Part shown: positions 1-12,791 of the stretch, one piece after another
How positions within the stretch are numbered: position 1 is the first letter of the stretch
How the letters are laid out: every line of letters starts with the position of its first letter
Source: Halocafeteria seosinensis
Lineage: Eukaryota; Sar; Bigyra; Bicosoecida
Length of the DNA stretch: 64,000 nucleotides
Assembly: GCA_001687465.1 (NCBI GenBank)
Contig: LVLI01000522.1
Location: 45,661-109,660, forward strand
Direction of reading: 5' to 3'
Position numbers and translations under genes: made by a program
The notes under the pieces: model-generated
Told to the model about the DNA's origin: nothing
Databases searched by the model: none
Seen by the model: only the letters and a program-made list of their open reading frames with translations

Positions 1-1
1 T

Positions 2-91
2 GTTTCCCGCGGCTTGAAGAAACTCAAGTTGAAGCAGAGCGCGCGTGGAAGCCACCGAAGCAGGAAACCACGTAAGGTTGAAGAGAAGTGA
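2..91 (+). CDS. C-terminal end of an unidentified gene (partial)
   Basis: An open frame runs from the window edge to TGA at 89-91 and encodes 29 residues, about half of them Lys, Arg, Ser or Gly. A basic tail like this is common at the end of nucleolar or ribosomal proteins, but no domain is present, so I assign no function. The gene lies on the same strand as TRM61 and ends about 400 bp before it. The call rests only on frame, composition and position; it could also be a chance open stretch. Confidence 0.35.
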   Translation, partial: VSRGLKKLKLKQSARGSHRSRKPRKVEEK

Positions 92-497
92 CCCTTTGCT
101 AATTTGGGACGAACGAGGAGAGTTTGAATGCGAATGTGTACAGGAATAGACGCGTCATATGTACGGAACTGCATGGGATGGAAATCAACAAAAATTACCC
201 TCGATAGCTGTATGAGAACCAGGAGAAAGACAGAGTTTCTCGTGCACGCAAGCTGCAGTCTTCATGAATTATTATGAGTGATACTTCCAACAGCGGCTTG
301 CCATCGCCCGATGCAAGAAGCGCCAAGTAGTTTGTGATGACAACAGCGTGAAATGACTTCCACTTCAATGCAGCCACAAGGTTTAAGCTGACTCCCAGAG
401 TTTTATGCACTATAATAAGACGGTATACATCCATCAGGATGTGTTTGTTAGTGTAGCTGTACCTGATGTATTCTCACTATCTTGTAGTAGTATCATA
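92..497. other. intergenic, upstream of TRM61
   Basis: This 406-bp stretch lies between the partial gene and the TRM61 start codon. An open frame from 405 runs into TRM61 in phase, but the first residue that looks like family sequence follows the ATG at 498. I see no tRNA, repeat or clear core promoter. Confidence 0.4.
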
Positions 498-1791
<1,294 letters not shown>

Positions 1792-1937
1792 TGTGTATGA
1801 GCGAGCGAGATACTTCAGATGATCCAACCCTTTGAATTGAAGTTCAGTTTAAGACTCGTTTTGTGATATCTTAGGGAAGAAACATTGGAGAATAAAGCTG
1901 GCCCACGGTGTGAGGGCGAACCTGTAATACCCCCTTC

Positions 1938-4900
1938 TTAGCTCTTCAGGAATGCCCGGAATTCTGCGTTACTCTTCGGTTTTGCAGAACCAGTTGCTTC
2001 GTTGGTACCTGAATTGCTCTCTCCACCTTCACCAGTAGTTTCGGCTGATGTTGACACTGTTGGTTTTGATTTTTTCTGATATGACAGACCTCTAGGCAGC
2101 AGGCTTGTGGTGGAGAGTCTTGATTTCGGATGTTGATGCGTGGATCTCTTTCCAGTGAGCATTTGGGACTTCTTGGAGACTACTTTAGCTCCTTTCTTGG
2201 CAGGGGTAACACTGATTGTGCTTTCATCACTAAGAACAGCACCGGAGCGCCGTTGCGCTGCCTTAATTACCTCTGTATCATCGGAGCCAGATTGTTTGAA
2301 CTCTATCAAGGCATACCCCTTTTTCTCTTCTGTCTTTTTGTCAATAGGTAGCCAAACTCGCTGCACGCCTTCTCCGAGTTCGTCAAACAATGTCTTTAAT
2401 TCACCTTCAGTCGTTGATGACTTCAAGTTGCCCACGAAGATAGTCCATGGTTCGTGTGAACCTTTACTGACATCTTCATCAACGTGCCTTTCTGAAGCAT
2501 GAGCAAATCGGGAAACATGTATCTTACGCGACTTCAGACGCGTTCCATCAGCCTGTAGAGATGGCTGGACTGAGTTCTCATCCTTAAATCTAATATAAGC
2601 AAATCCTCGAGAATTACCATGAGCATCGCGAACAAGAGATACCTCAGCGACATCGCCGTACTGTTGAAAGAGTTCAGTCAACTGTTGTTCTCCCACGTGA
2701 AAGTCTAAGTTCTTAACAAATACGGCATTATCGTGAGTAAAGGAAGACACAGACGGTTCATTTGCCTGATGCAAGCCCGAATTCGAGGGCTTACCATCGC
2801 TGTGCTCCTTATTATCAGTTTGTTCATCTGACGGATCACCCACATTGGTTTTGTCCCGTTTGTCCTGGCTTGCTACCGGGGCTCCTCTTTCAGACGACGG
2901 CGCCTTTCCTGGATGCTTCCCTTCTTTCGCAGTTTTACGCTGCTTTTTCTGAGAGTTTTGCTGCCCATCTAAATCGTTACCCTTTCTCTTGCGTGGTTCC
3001 TTTCGTTTTGCCGTCTTTGCTTGCTTTCTTGCTGCTTCCTCTGTGGCTTTGCCCCTCCAATTTCGGCATTGCTTTTTGGCGTACCTTAGCGAAGAAATGG
3101 TGCCAATTTCGTTTTCGAGAGATTCCCAATAATAACAAAGCTGCTCGATGGAATTACCGTCGTTCGAAACGGCCTTCAAGCCTTGCTCCAGTAATTGTCG
3201 ACAGCGGCTTATATCATTCCTCCACCGTGCAGANTTTACCGCCTCTACATAGCCGTCGACACGTTGCGGCTGCTCAGCCAGCAATGTGTCCCACACCCGG
3301 TCTGACTCCGTCCCTGATTGTATTAACTCGTTTTCGGTTATCGCTATCTTCCTCATAAGGGCGTAAAAAGCGTCCGACACTGGCCCAAACTTCTGTCGGC
3401 AGTACTGTTGTAAACGACTGGCAGTCTTCCGAAAAACGGCTGGCGCTGTGTTTTGCTCCTGAGCCTGAAGCAGGTATCGGCGATAAGCGTTCAGCCACGC
3501 TTGCCATATATAAAAAAGCGCAGTCGGATCTCCATAGAGCTCCCCAAAGATGTTTTGAGCTACCTGCGCGGAGGTGTCAATGTCAACTAGTGTCTCCGAC
3601 TTAGAGGTGCTATCCAACATTGCCTTCCGGGATGTCCCCGAATGATCACCGAAAAACCCGAATGCAAGTTCATCTCCGTGATTCAACTCAATGGCTTCTA
3701 AGTATCCAACCCAAAATTGTGGATCAGACAAGCAAAACCGAACTGCTCTTCGATAAAATGACACTTGGGAGGACGGATCAGTAACATTCTCATTAACCCA
3801 CTCCGCGTACAATCTCCAAAGACTGTAGTCTCCATAACACGAGGAAACAACACGGTCGAAGATATTCTGCAGCTGAAGCGGATCCGTTTCTGCTTTTATA
3901 AGGACCATATACGCCTCTTTTATCTCGCTTTTTAGTTCTTCGTGTTGGCTCGTCGACTGATCAAATCCTAATTGGCTCAGTTCCTCTTCTTTCTGCTGGA
4001 TAAATTTCTCTAGGTCTTCCCTCGTCCTCCCTTGTTCGTCAAGCTTCTCTTTCCACCGTTTTCCGCTCTCCTTAGCTGATATTTGCAACTGCCTGACCTG
4101 GTCATTCCGAGATGTGCAAAAGCTCTCATTCGTCTCCGATTCCTCTTTCCATGCTGAAAACATTTGCTGAATGGTATCTATGTCTGCAGAAGGTATTTGC
4201 AACCAGCGCTGAAACAAGCGCAGGATCTTCTCTTGAACCAGATACTCTTCGTCTTCTCCTTCTTCGTCTTCTTGTTCCTCGCGAAGAAATTGCAAATACT
4301 CCATCCAGATAGTCTTGCCATAAATTGGGTGACGTCCCACAGCATGAATTGCTTTCTCATAAGACCTCTCTCGCTCAAAGCTGATCTTCTCGTCATCACC
4401 AACGAACACATCATCAGCCACTTCTTTGACGTATCGTACATGGCCAGCCCACAGGGGTATTGAGTAGATATCTTCCGCAGCACGCGTTATAAGTTCCCAG
4501 GCTCTATTATATGTCACTTTGTTGTGTTGGGAGACGCTATCCCGTTCATCTTCAAGCCATTCCAGCCATTGGTCTGCAGTGACAGAGCGATACTAGAGTG
4601 AAATACGCGCCGATCAAAAAACAACTAAGACACAGGTATCTACGGGGACATGAGGTCGTCATATATACCATACATACCTTCTGTAAGTGGTAATCGAGTT
4701 GAATATTCTTCTCTCGTACTGTCTAAACTCTTCCTCAGTTCCTCTTCGGTGATCGGGGGTAAACTCTCGGTTTCATTGATTTCTTTCGCCTGGCGGAATT
4801 TCCCCAATAGCCCCCTTAAACACGATAGACGCTTCGTATAAACGGACCCATCAAACTGATTAAGACGGTTTTGGAGCTGCAAGGCCGTCTCTTTCACACC

Positions 4901-5116
4901 CTCATAGAGCGATTCCATCTCATCGGTTGAGACCATTTCCAACGAATAGCACTTCTTTACTGGCGTATATTCCTGTAGGCATCGAAGAATCCACAAGGAA
5001 TCAACCCCAAATATCCCTTTTAGCCTCCCATAGAGGGGCGTATCACGAGCTCGATCTGGAACCTTCACAATCGTTTCACAACACGACAAACTTTTCTGAG
5101 CTTCAACTTCAACCAT
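1938..5116 (-). CDS. SART3: U4/U6 snRNP recycling factor SART3/Prp24-like
   Basis: Two exons (5116-4678 and 4573-1938; 104-nt intron) give 1024 aa. SART3/Prp24 anneals U6 to U4 snRNA when spliceosomes are recycled. Visible parts in order: HAT (half-TPR) helices through most of the first 600 residues, with the family-like segment QWLEWLEDER right after the splice junction; a Lys-rich linker; RRM1 near aa 758-835 (RNP1 GFAYIRF); RRM2 near aa 853-935 (RNP1 KGYALIEF); and a C-terminal peptide SNAEFRAFLKS resembling the LSm2-8-binding tail. The phase-1 junction joins LPLTE to DQWLEWL. Reading exon 2 alone would begin at a GTG and lose the N-terminal 165 residues. The ambiguous base near 3235 makes one residue unknown in the HAT region. 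It shares a 113-bp divergent promoter with DRE2. Confidence 0.9.
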
Positions 5117-5229
5117 AGAGCACGCGCCTGGTACACCTCTCTAAAATTAGTTTAGGCGAAGAAGGTGTCCATTGAAAGGTATAGAGAGTTCGAAAATTCT
5201 GAACTTTAGTCACATTAGAAAGCGTTATC
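5117..5229. promoter_or_regulatory. bidirectional promoter between SART3 and DRE2
   Basis: Only 113 bp separate the divergent start codons of SART3 (minus strand) and DRE2 (plus strand), so this segment must hold the 5' UTRs and core promoters of both genes. I see no TATA box. The inference is positional. Confidence 0.5.
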
Positions 5230-6262
5230 ATGTCGTCTGCTAGCGAAGCGATAGATGCGGCAATTAAAGCCGCCGCAAAGGCTACCAACTGCACCAAGGT
5301 GCTGTGTGTCTCCCAGCCTCAGCAGGATTTTGTAAGGCCTCAAGACCACCCTGATCTCGAGATAGAAGCCTTGGATACCGAACAAGCAGGTATGTATCCA
5401 TATTTGGTTGGGTGTTTGATATTATGGCAGCAAATCGAATTTTTTCGAACGTTTTTTGTTCTGCAGCGTCATTGCTCAAAGACACGGAGGCGAAATATGC
5501 AGCTATTGTATCGAACGTCAACCTTGCAGCAGCAGCTCGGTTTACGTAAGTATTTGCCTGCTTGACATGAACTGAACTGAACCAAGGTTGCATTGGAAAC
5601 CAAGATTCGTATGATACAGCCATGATGGAATGCTGAGTCTAGTCAACAAGGCTCTTGTTGCCAATGGGAAGTACATTCATTACGAAGGTTTTGCTAGCGC
5701 TGAAGGCGATGGTTCCCGTTCTGCGCGTTCCAGGGAAGATGTAGAACTGGAGCTGCTCATGGCCGGTTTAACAGTTGATAAACAGAGCGGTGGACCGAAC
5801 ACAATTGTCTCGGGAAAGCCTGGCTACGATGTTACGCAGACGTCAGAGTTACCTACAGCAGCGAAGAGCAAGAACGACTCCAAGAAAGTATGGGCATCAC
5901 TGGTTCAAGAGGACGTCAACAACACCGATGATGACTTAGAAGATGAAGATAATCTCTTGGACGAGAATGAACAGCTGCAATCCGCTTCCAACGCTGCTGG
6001 CGGCTGTGAAACAAAACCACGTGCTTGTGCAAATTGCACGTGTGGCCGAGCTGCAGAAGAAGCCAAAGCAGAACAACGCAAAATGACTAAAGAGGAATTG
6101 CTTCAGCAGTCATCTTCTTGCGGCAAATGCTATAAGGGGGATGCCTTTCGATGTGCAAGTTGCCCATTCAAAGGCCAACCTGCCTTCAAGCCAGGAATGG
6201 GAGAACAAGTTCTTCTGGACCTGTCGATGGACGATACATCTGGGCCTGTGTTGACTGAATAA
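5230..6262 (+). CDS. DRE2: anamorsin / Dre2 / CIAPIN1, cytosolic Fe-S assembly
   Basis: Three exons (5230-5389, 5467-5545, 5620-6262; introns 77 and 74 nt) give 293 aa. Dre2 carries [2Fe-2S] clusters and passes electrons from the diflavin reductase Tah18 to the cytosolic iron-sulfur assembly machinery. The N-terminal part is the degenerate methyltransferase-like domain. The C-terminal domain has both cluster motifs: CANCTCG (Cx2CxC) and C-x2-C-x7-C-x2-C in [15 protein letters not shown], followed by the family hallmark [11 protein letters not shown]. An acidic linker sits between them. Exon junction phases (1, then 2) close exactly. Length matches the family (about 280-310 aa). Confidence 0.95.
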
Positions 6263-6973
6263 TTGCGCACGTGTTAGTGGTTGTCGTTTGGAAAAAGAAT
6301 CTTACTATTGTGCGATATCAGTGAGCTTCATACGCTGCGTAGCCGTGTCTGCGCCATTTGAGCATTCATTCCTTGTTTGCACGCAATAGCGACAAATTCA
6401 ACTTATGAAATTTGCGAACTGAATCGAGAACTGTGTCTTGTACCGCCGTCCCCCTTTTCTCTGCACTTCCCACTGATGGGTGTTGTAATTCCGCTCCTTT
6501 AACAACTTTCTGCGCTCTCGAATTTCACTTGGTAGGACAGGCAACGAACGTTTTCTTTAGAAGTTTGAGGGAGCAAATTGCTATTGTGTCTGCTGGGTCC
6601 AACTGTCACAGTATTGCACCCGGGAGGCGAAGGTACAACCCTCCCGCAGTAAAGCCACACATTACCTTATAGCTCCAGTGAAGTAGACGAAAAGTTTGTT
6701 AGCTTCATTGCTGACACAATCCAATGAGCTCATCCACGTCCATAGCTAAGGAGCAAAGGAAGACCACATTTCACGCGTATCGTTAATGCGTTCTTCGAAG
6801 GAGTTGCCAGCTTCTTTACGGCTGTAGGGGAAGAGGGCAGCTAGTAGAGGCTGTCAAAACTCCAGTGTTCTCGGTGATCGTTGGAAGGGCTCCTGCACAT
6901 ACATGTCTTCTCCCACGAGTATATAGGGCATTTATTTAGTGTATTTTAGTTTTTCACTGGGAAATCACGTACG
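6263..6973. other. intergenic region with TATA-like site upstream of the carrier gene
   Basis: No gene is supported in these 711 bp. An 86-codon frame at 6412-6672 has no recognisable content and no splice context. A TATA-like element (tatata, 6920-6925) lies 49 bp before the carrier ATG and may be its core promoter. Confidence 0.35.
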
Positions 6974-8071
6974 ATGTCGTCGTCGTCCAAATCTGAGCAG
7001 CAACCGCAGCAGAATGCTTCTGGAGGCACCAAGAAGCCTGCCAAAACCGTGCCTCCTTACATCAAGAGTACGTGTATCAGTCATGATAGGAATCCATCCA
7101 TGTGGCTTGATTATTCACATTGCTCCTTGGCTGATACTGCAGTGGTAGCTGGAATGGTAGGAGGCGTAGCCGAAGCGTGCTGTCTCCAACCCTTAGATGT
7201 GGCCAAAACGAGATTACAATTGGATAGAACTGCACATTATAGAGGCCTCATGCATTGTACCAAGACCATTGCCAAGGAGGAAGGGATCAAGGCTCTGTAC
7301 AAAGGTCTCTCACCGTTCGTCACTCATTTAACACTCAAATACGCCTTAAGATTCGGATCGTTTGGATGGTTCAAAAAAGTACTGCATAAGGCGACGGGGG
7401 CTCAAGAAGGAACTGTAAACTTTACGGTACGTCGTGGGAGAGAGTCGAATAACAGTCTTTGGTCGTAAATGTCTAGCTCGTTTCACTAACTATGTATACA
7501 GGCTGGGTTGCTATCGGGAATGACAGAAGCAGTTATTATTGTAACTCCCTTCGAGGTCGTCAAGACACGCTTGCAGCAGCAGCGAGGGTTCAAGGAGATC
7601 CGTTACAAAGGTCCCGTGCACTGCGCGCTCACCATGATTAAAGAAGAAAAAGTTACTTCACTGTGGAACGGATGTGTCCCAACAATGCTCCGCCAAGGGA
7701 CTAATCAGGCGTTCAATTTCATGGGCTATGCATTCTTACAAAGACACGTCTTCGGCAAAGTTGATGGAGATGCTAAAGCACAGGCACCATGGAAACCGTT
7801 CCTTGTAGGGCTTATTGCCAGTACAATTGGCCCTCTAATGAATTGTCCTCTTGATGTTTGTAAGACTCGTTTGATGGCTCAAGACAACCGCGGAGAACGG
7901 TATTATAAAGGCTGGATAGACTGTGGTAAGAAAGTAGCCAAGGAGGAAGGTGTCACAGCTCTCTGGAAAGGAATTGGTCCTCGACTGGCACGTTTAGCTC
8001 CGGGACAAGCTATCACATGGACTGTGGTAAGCAACGTCCAAACATGGTTCGAGAAGAGAATCAACATGTGA
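6974..8071 (+). CDS. SFC1: mitochondrial carrier, succinate/fumarate (SFC1) type
   Basis: Three exons (6974-7067, 7143-7426, 7502-8071; both introns 75 nt) give 315 aa of the SLC25 family, which exchange metabolites across the inner mitochondrial membrane. Three repeats each carry the signature: PLDVAKTR, PFEVVKTR and PLDVCKTR. Segments around the second and third repeats (TNQAFNF, IGPLMNCPLD, LAPGQAITWTV) resemble yeast Sfc1, which imports succinate in exchange for fumarate; that substrate is inferred from remembered family resemblance. The Ser/Gln/Lys-rich N-terminus lies outside the carrier fold. Intron 1 is a multiple of three with no in-frame stop, so a naive translation would insert 25 extra residues. 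The gene is convergent with the next, 48 bp away. Confidence 0.85.
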
Positions 8072-8119
8072 GATGCACGGATTCCAAGGTTTCCTCAACA
8101 GATGTCGTCTGTCCAGCTC

Positions 8120-9982
8120 TCAGGCAAACGGGTTCCCTTTCTTAGTCGAAGGTTGAGCAAACGGATTGCCTTTCTTCGAAGCTGGCGGTGGCGGCGGAGA
8201 ACGCGTTGTGCTTCCGTTTTCTCTACCAGTAGTACTCTCTCCTTCACTATCTACCACGTCTCCTGCCGTCGATTTGCTCTTAGACTTAATCAAGTTTCCT
8301 AGCCCATTCTCTTCTAAAATCAACCGTAGCCGCTTCACTTCCTTAACAAGCTTCCTTTTATGAGACTTTAACTCTTTGATCTCTTCGGAAGCACTGGTGT
8401 CTTCCTGTTGCTCGCGCAACATCTGTTCTTTGTTTTCGTAGGCTTCTCGGTAATGATCCCTCTGCTGTATGGCCTCATTTAGTTCACTGTCGCGATTTCG
8501 TAATTGAAATTTAAGTCGGGACACTTCGGCCTTCAGCTGCGCGACAGTATCGTCCGCCTTAGCCTCAGAAACTTGAGCCCGGATTTCCTTCTCGAATTGG
8601 GAGTTAAGTTCCTCCAATTGGTTCTTATATGATGCAGCCTGGGATCGAGATTCAGAAAGTGCTTTTTCCGTTTCTTTAAGTTTATTGTCTAATAGTTTGA
8701 GAACCTGCCGATCGCTCTTCGTCTGCTCCTTTGCACTGTCAGCTTCTTCTTTGGCCTTTGCTGCTTTTGCCTCTGCTTCATCTCGCTGCTCTACAAGGTA
8801 CTTCTTTACTTGGTCGACTGTCTTCAATTTCTGATCCAGATCTTCGATTTGTGCTCTTGCTTTTGCCAATTCAGAGTCCAACTGTCGCATATGTGCGAGC
8901 CACCTTGACGCCTCCTTTGCGTCAATGCCTTGATTCCTGGACACGCCGAAGAGCCCACTACCAGACTTCTTCTTCAGTGCTGCCATAGGGGTTTGTTGTT
9001 GTTGCTGTTGGTGATGATGTTCATGTTCACCACTATGCACACTGGCGGACTCTTCTGTATCCCGACTGTGCCGTGATCTGTTGGCTCCACGGGGTGAACT
9101 CGCCGGTCCCTGAGGAGTGAGAATGCGCCTCTGGGAGCTGGATTGCACATTTTCTAAAGCCAGACCGGATCCAAGGCCACCTTGAGGAGAAGGAGACGGA
9201 GTTCCATGATACCTTGATGTGTCCTGGCCTCTAGCAAATCTAACACCCTGAAGATGACACGATATCGATGGTCATTATCTAACACTACAGGGTATACCGG
9301 AACCGTGACTGACTTACCTTGGGGAAATGTTTACCAATAATTGCATCTAATCTCGAATACATGCACGAGCTAGTCGACGCTAACGCTACCCATCCAGGTT
9401 TATGCAGAAATTTCAATATATGTACCACTACTTTTGCGGGAAGATGGAACCAATGCTGTTCTCCTGAGGGACGCTGTTGGCGTATCCTTCGCGCCTGAAC
9501 TTCCAGTTGATGATTTTGGTCCTTCACTTGGCGATTTAAGTTCTGTACGGTCTCATGCTGTTGCAACACTCTTTGCCGCAGTTGCTCGGCCACTTCTTCT
9601 AACCTGTACGAACGCGGAATCGAAAGGGGATTTCTTACATGTTTTTGGATTCCATACAATATACGCAATGCAATGCATCCGCTTACTTTTTCTTGATCTC
9701 GATTTCACGTGCTGCGCACCATAGCTGGCTTTCTAGTTCGAATCTGAGTTGCTCTGACCCTTTTACAAATTTCGCGTATTGTAGCTGTAAATCGGAATGT
9801 TTCTGTCGAAGATCCCGGACCGAGTCCTTGAGGGAACTCGACGTCAAGGAATGCTGATCCAACTCCTGCTGCAGTGCTTTCTTTTCAGCGTCATGGGCGA
9901 CATCCAGCACTAGTTCGCGCACCATAGAGTAGGTCTCCACGCGCCGAACAGCCTGGCGTGCTTGATACGCCACGGGCTCCAT
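8120..9982 (-). CDS. coiled-coil protein with central F-box-like motif and C-terminal NPFA motifs
   Basis: Three exons (9982-9687, 9603-9318, 9247-8120; introns 83 and 70 nt) give 569 aa; an ATG at 10003 would add seven residues. Exon 1 and the start of exon 2 are coiled coil rich in Gln and Glu. An F-box-like segment follows near aa 150-190 (LPAKVVVHILKFLHK, then a WVALASTSSCMY helix). After it come a Ser/Pro linker, a His/Gln tract, a long coiled coil of about 190 residues, and a tail with two NPFA motifs, the last one ending the protein. F-boxes bind Skp1 in SCF ubiquitin ligases, but the match is weak and its position between coiled coils is unusual. NPF motifs can bind EH domains. I do not recognise the family; it could be a trafficking tether instead. 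Confidence 0.7.
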
Positions 9983-10358
9983 GGTAAAAGCTCGAAGAAA
10001 CACAAGGGAAAGGGGCCGAAAAATGACGTGTCCTGTATGGTCTCCTACTCCATGGGGGTTGGTTCAGGTTACACAGGTAGGCAACAAGGGAAAACAGAGT
10101 CAAAAAAAAAATCGACAATACGCACGCTTGCATCGTGGCTGGGGCATAGGGAACTCTCGCCGCTACTTCCGCAGTGAGAATACGGTTGAAATTGAAGGAC
10201 ACCCCTTCCCACCACGATGGAGGTGTGCAATTTACCCTATGTAAGAAGCCAAAGCTGGTAAATTTGCTGGTCGTATTCATTGGACGGTAAAATAAAGTGC
10301 GTGTGTTTGTGTGTTCATAACGAGGGGAGGGGGAAACAGGAATGCTATACGCCAAGTT
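9983..10358. other. intergenic between coiled-coil gene and SET-MYND gene
   Basis: These 376 bp hold the 5' flank of the coiled-coil gene and the 3' flank of the SET-MYND gene (both minus strand). A run of A residues lies near 10096-10105. Short open frames on both strands show no recognisable protein content. Confidence 0.4.
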
Positions 10359-12496
10359 TTAGCGGCAGCGGCGACAGCTACATGAGAATCCATACCTACC
10401 TTCCAACTCCTCTTTCCTCTCCTCTTTCGAGGCGTCTGGATTCACATAGGATATTGTCAAGGGTTCATCTTTGCGTATAAAGCGGTCAGTCGTGAAGATA
10501 AACCTGGATCCTCGTTCCCCTTTGGTCCGCGCATCGACGTTCGGATCACACGAGTGATTGAAAAAGGTGCCCGCTCGTGGAAGTGCCATTGTGTGCGTTT
10601 TCGAGCCAGCAGTCTTCGGAAGACAAGATGCAGGCTCGACAACCATGACATTTTGGAGAATAATTGTGTAGAGTTGCAGAAAGCATCGGAAACTGAAAAG
10701 GGGGTGTCCTCCGAATTGAGAAGTCAAGAGTTGAGCTTGTTCTTTCGTTAAAGGAGGGTCATCATATTCAGTTTCCTCTGGAATATGCATTGCTGAATCA
10801 TAAGTCTCTAATGCATTGATGATAGACTCGTAGGTGTTCTGAAATGCTGATCCGTTTAGGTGTCTTTCAGCTATGTTTGCCCTGTCGGACATACGGTCTC
10901 TTGCATAGGCAGAGAGTATTGGAATAGTGCGAAGCCAGTCCCGCTGCACATGACCAAATTTCTGTATATCTTCTTCATTACTGGTACTGTCCATTCGGAC
11001 TGCTGGATCACTGAGGAGAACATTTTCGTCCGAATTGAGGAGACTATTTAAATTATGTTGGGCCATGTATCCAAGTAACTTGAAGGCCAAAACCGGGAAT
11101 CGAGACGATATCGTGTAACCGTTCTTGCATGCATGCTCCACTAACTTACCCGTACCATTATGCCGCCCACACAGAACCTTGTGGTACGTCTTCCATGCTC
11201 GGAGTCGGCATTGGTTACTGCAGTATCGCGCGTGTCGACAGATACTGCAAGTCACCGATGTCCCCGCAGATTGAAATGAGCGCATACAAAAATCACAAAG
11301 CAGTCCGGGATACGTCGTGACCGACAAAAAAGGCACTTCGATATGCAATACCTGGTTTATGGGGACGTCACGAGCGGCCCTAAAATGTATTCCATTCTCT
11401 TCATCCATACTGAGCTTGATGTTCGCTGCTATGTGACAAAAATATCCTGTTGAACCGCTCTCTTCTTGGACGATGGCGAATCGATCTTCGAGGGGCATGT
11501 GAAGTTCCGGAGGCACAACAACACTCTGTGTATACATTTTTACCCATTCCTGACATACTTCTCTAGGCAGCACAGGTTTAGACTTTCGCAACGAGTCTTC
11601 CTTTTTCTTCCGTTTGGCACTCAGTTTGTAGTGGTCTACAAGCCCCTGACGTAGCACTGAGACCAGTGCCAGTACTGATTCCTTTGTTTCGACATCATCG
11701 GTATCCCAGTCTTTCGCCTGTTGGTACATTGTCTCCACGATTGGAGAAACATGAGGATATGCTTTTAAGATTTTCCCCTTCTTGTTGTTGAGTAGCTCGA
11801 CAATTTCATCCAAGGGTTTCTTAACAAACTTGTAGGCTTCCTCGAAGACGGCGTATCGAGCGCTGTATAAGACCCCGTAGATTCCCGTCGATGCAATATC
11901 CAGTGCTTCCGAACAATTGTACAATGCGAGAGCCACTCGGCTGCAGCTAAGGTACGCAGGAATAAAGTTGCGGTTCAATGCAAAGCATCTCCGCGTGCAG
12001 TAATAGGCATCATACAAGGCCTGAATGGCCTTGGTCGTCTCGCGTTTCAGGTGTCCAGTTGTGGGGTCGACGAATTCATGGTAGACGATATGAGCTCGAC
12101 GATTCAGCGCTCGAATGTCCTTGCCTTTCGTACCACATATGGCAGCCGTATAAAAGGCCCAGGCGGTATCAAAATCCTTGTCCGTATCCCACGCTAAATC
12201 AGCTTTCCCCCTCCATTCCGCTGTCTCAGGGGAATCCTTTTCGATGGTTTTTCTCACATCTTGAGCTTTCGAAGAGCTCAATACAGCCGACGCCACAGCG
12301 GAGGCATTCTCTGGGTTATCAATTCCGAAAGCATCAGCGAGCAATGCCGTACATCTGTGTATAATACGGAGAAATAAAGCTTTGGATTCCTCTGCTTCCA
12401 GAACCAGAGGAATTCATACCTTTCCAAGCTTTCATCGTCCAAATTGGTCAATGCACGGCCCGTTTGACTCCTGCTACCACTCGATGAACTCGCCAT
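10359..12496 (-). CDS. SET and MYND domain protein (SMYD-like methyltransferase)
   Basis: Two exons (12496-12420 and 12354-10359; 65-nt intron, phase 2) give 690 aa. SMYD proteins methylate lysines on histones or other proteins. The N-terminal 250 residues look like TPR helices. The SET domain is split by a MYND zinc finger, as in SMYD proteins: first SET part near GIHFRAARDVP, MYND cysteines in CDFCMRS...CSICRHARYCSNQC, then the SET core with FFNHSCDPNV, LTISYVNP and a post-SET C-x-C-x2-C (SCSCRRC) two residues before the end. Catalytic and cofactor motifs NHSCDPN and the SYV tyrosine are intact. The substrate is unknown. Unlike animal SMYD2/3, the TPR-like part precedes the SET domain. Confidence 0.85.
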
Positions 12497-12791
12497 TTTG
12501 GATATCTGTGTTGGTATACCACTGACAACGACCGCAAATACGACAAATTGACACCTTCGGAGTCCTGGTTGTTGAAGTTGCGCAGTAGCCTAGGCGCTCG
12601 GCCTTCATACAGTACAATAGGGTGGATTGATTCTTCGGGAAAAGTTACGATGGTATAATATGTGTCCTTATGGTTTATTCAAACATTAAAAATGAAATGA
12701 AAAAGTGCCGGAAATAAGTGAAAATGGAGAGGAACTGATATCAAACACTTCGGGAAAGGGATGTACACCTCCATAATGAAACCTACACGAT
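12497..12791. other. short intergenic region
   Basis: About 295 bp lie between the SET-MYND start codon and the helicase stop codon, both minus strand. I see no gene. The AT-rich part at 12640-12720 probably belongs to the helicase 3' flank. Confidence 0.4.
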
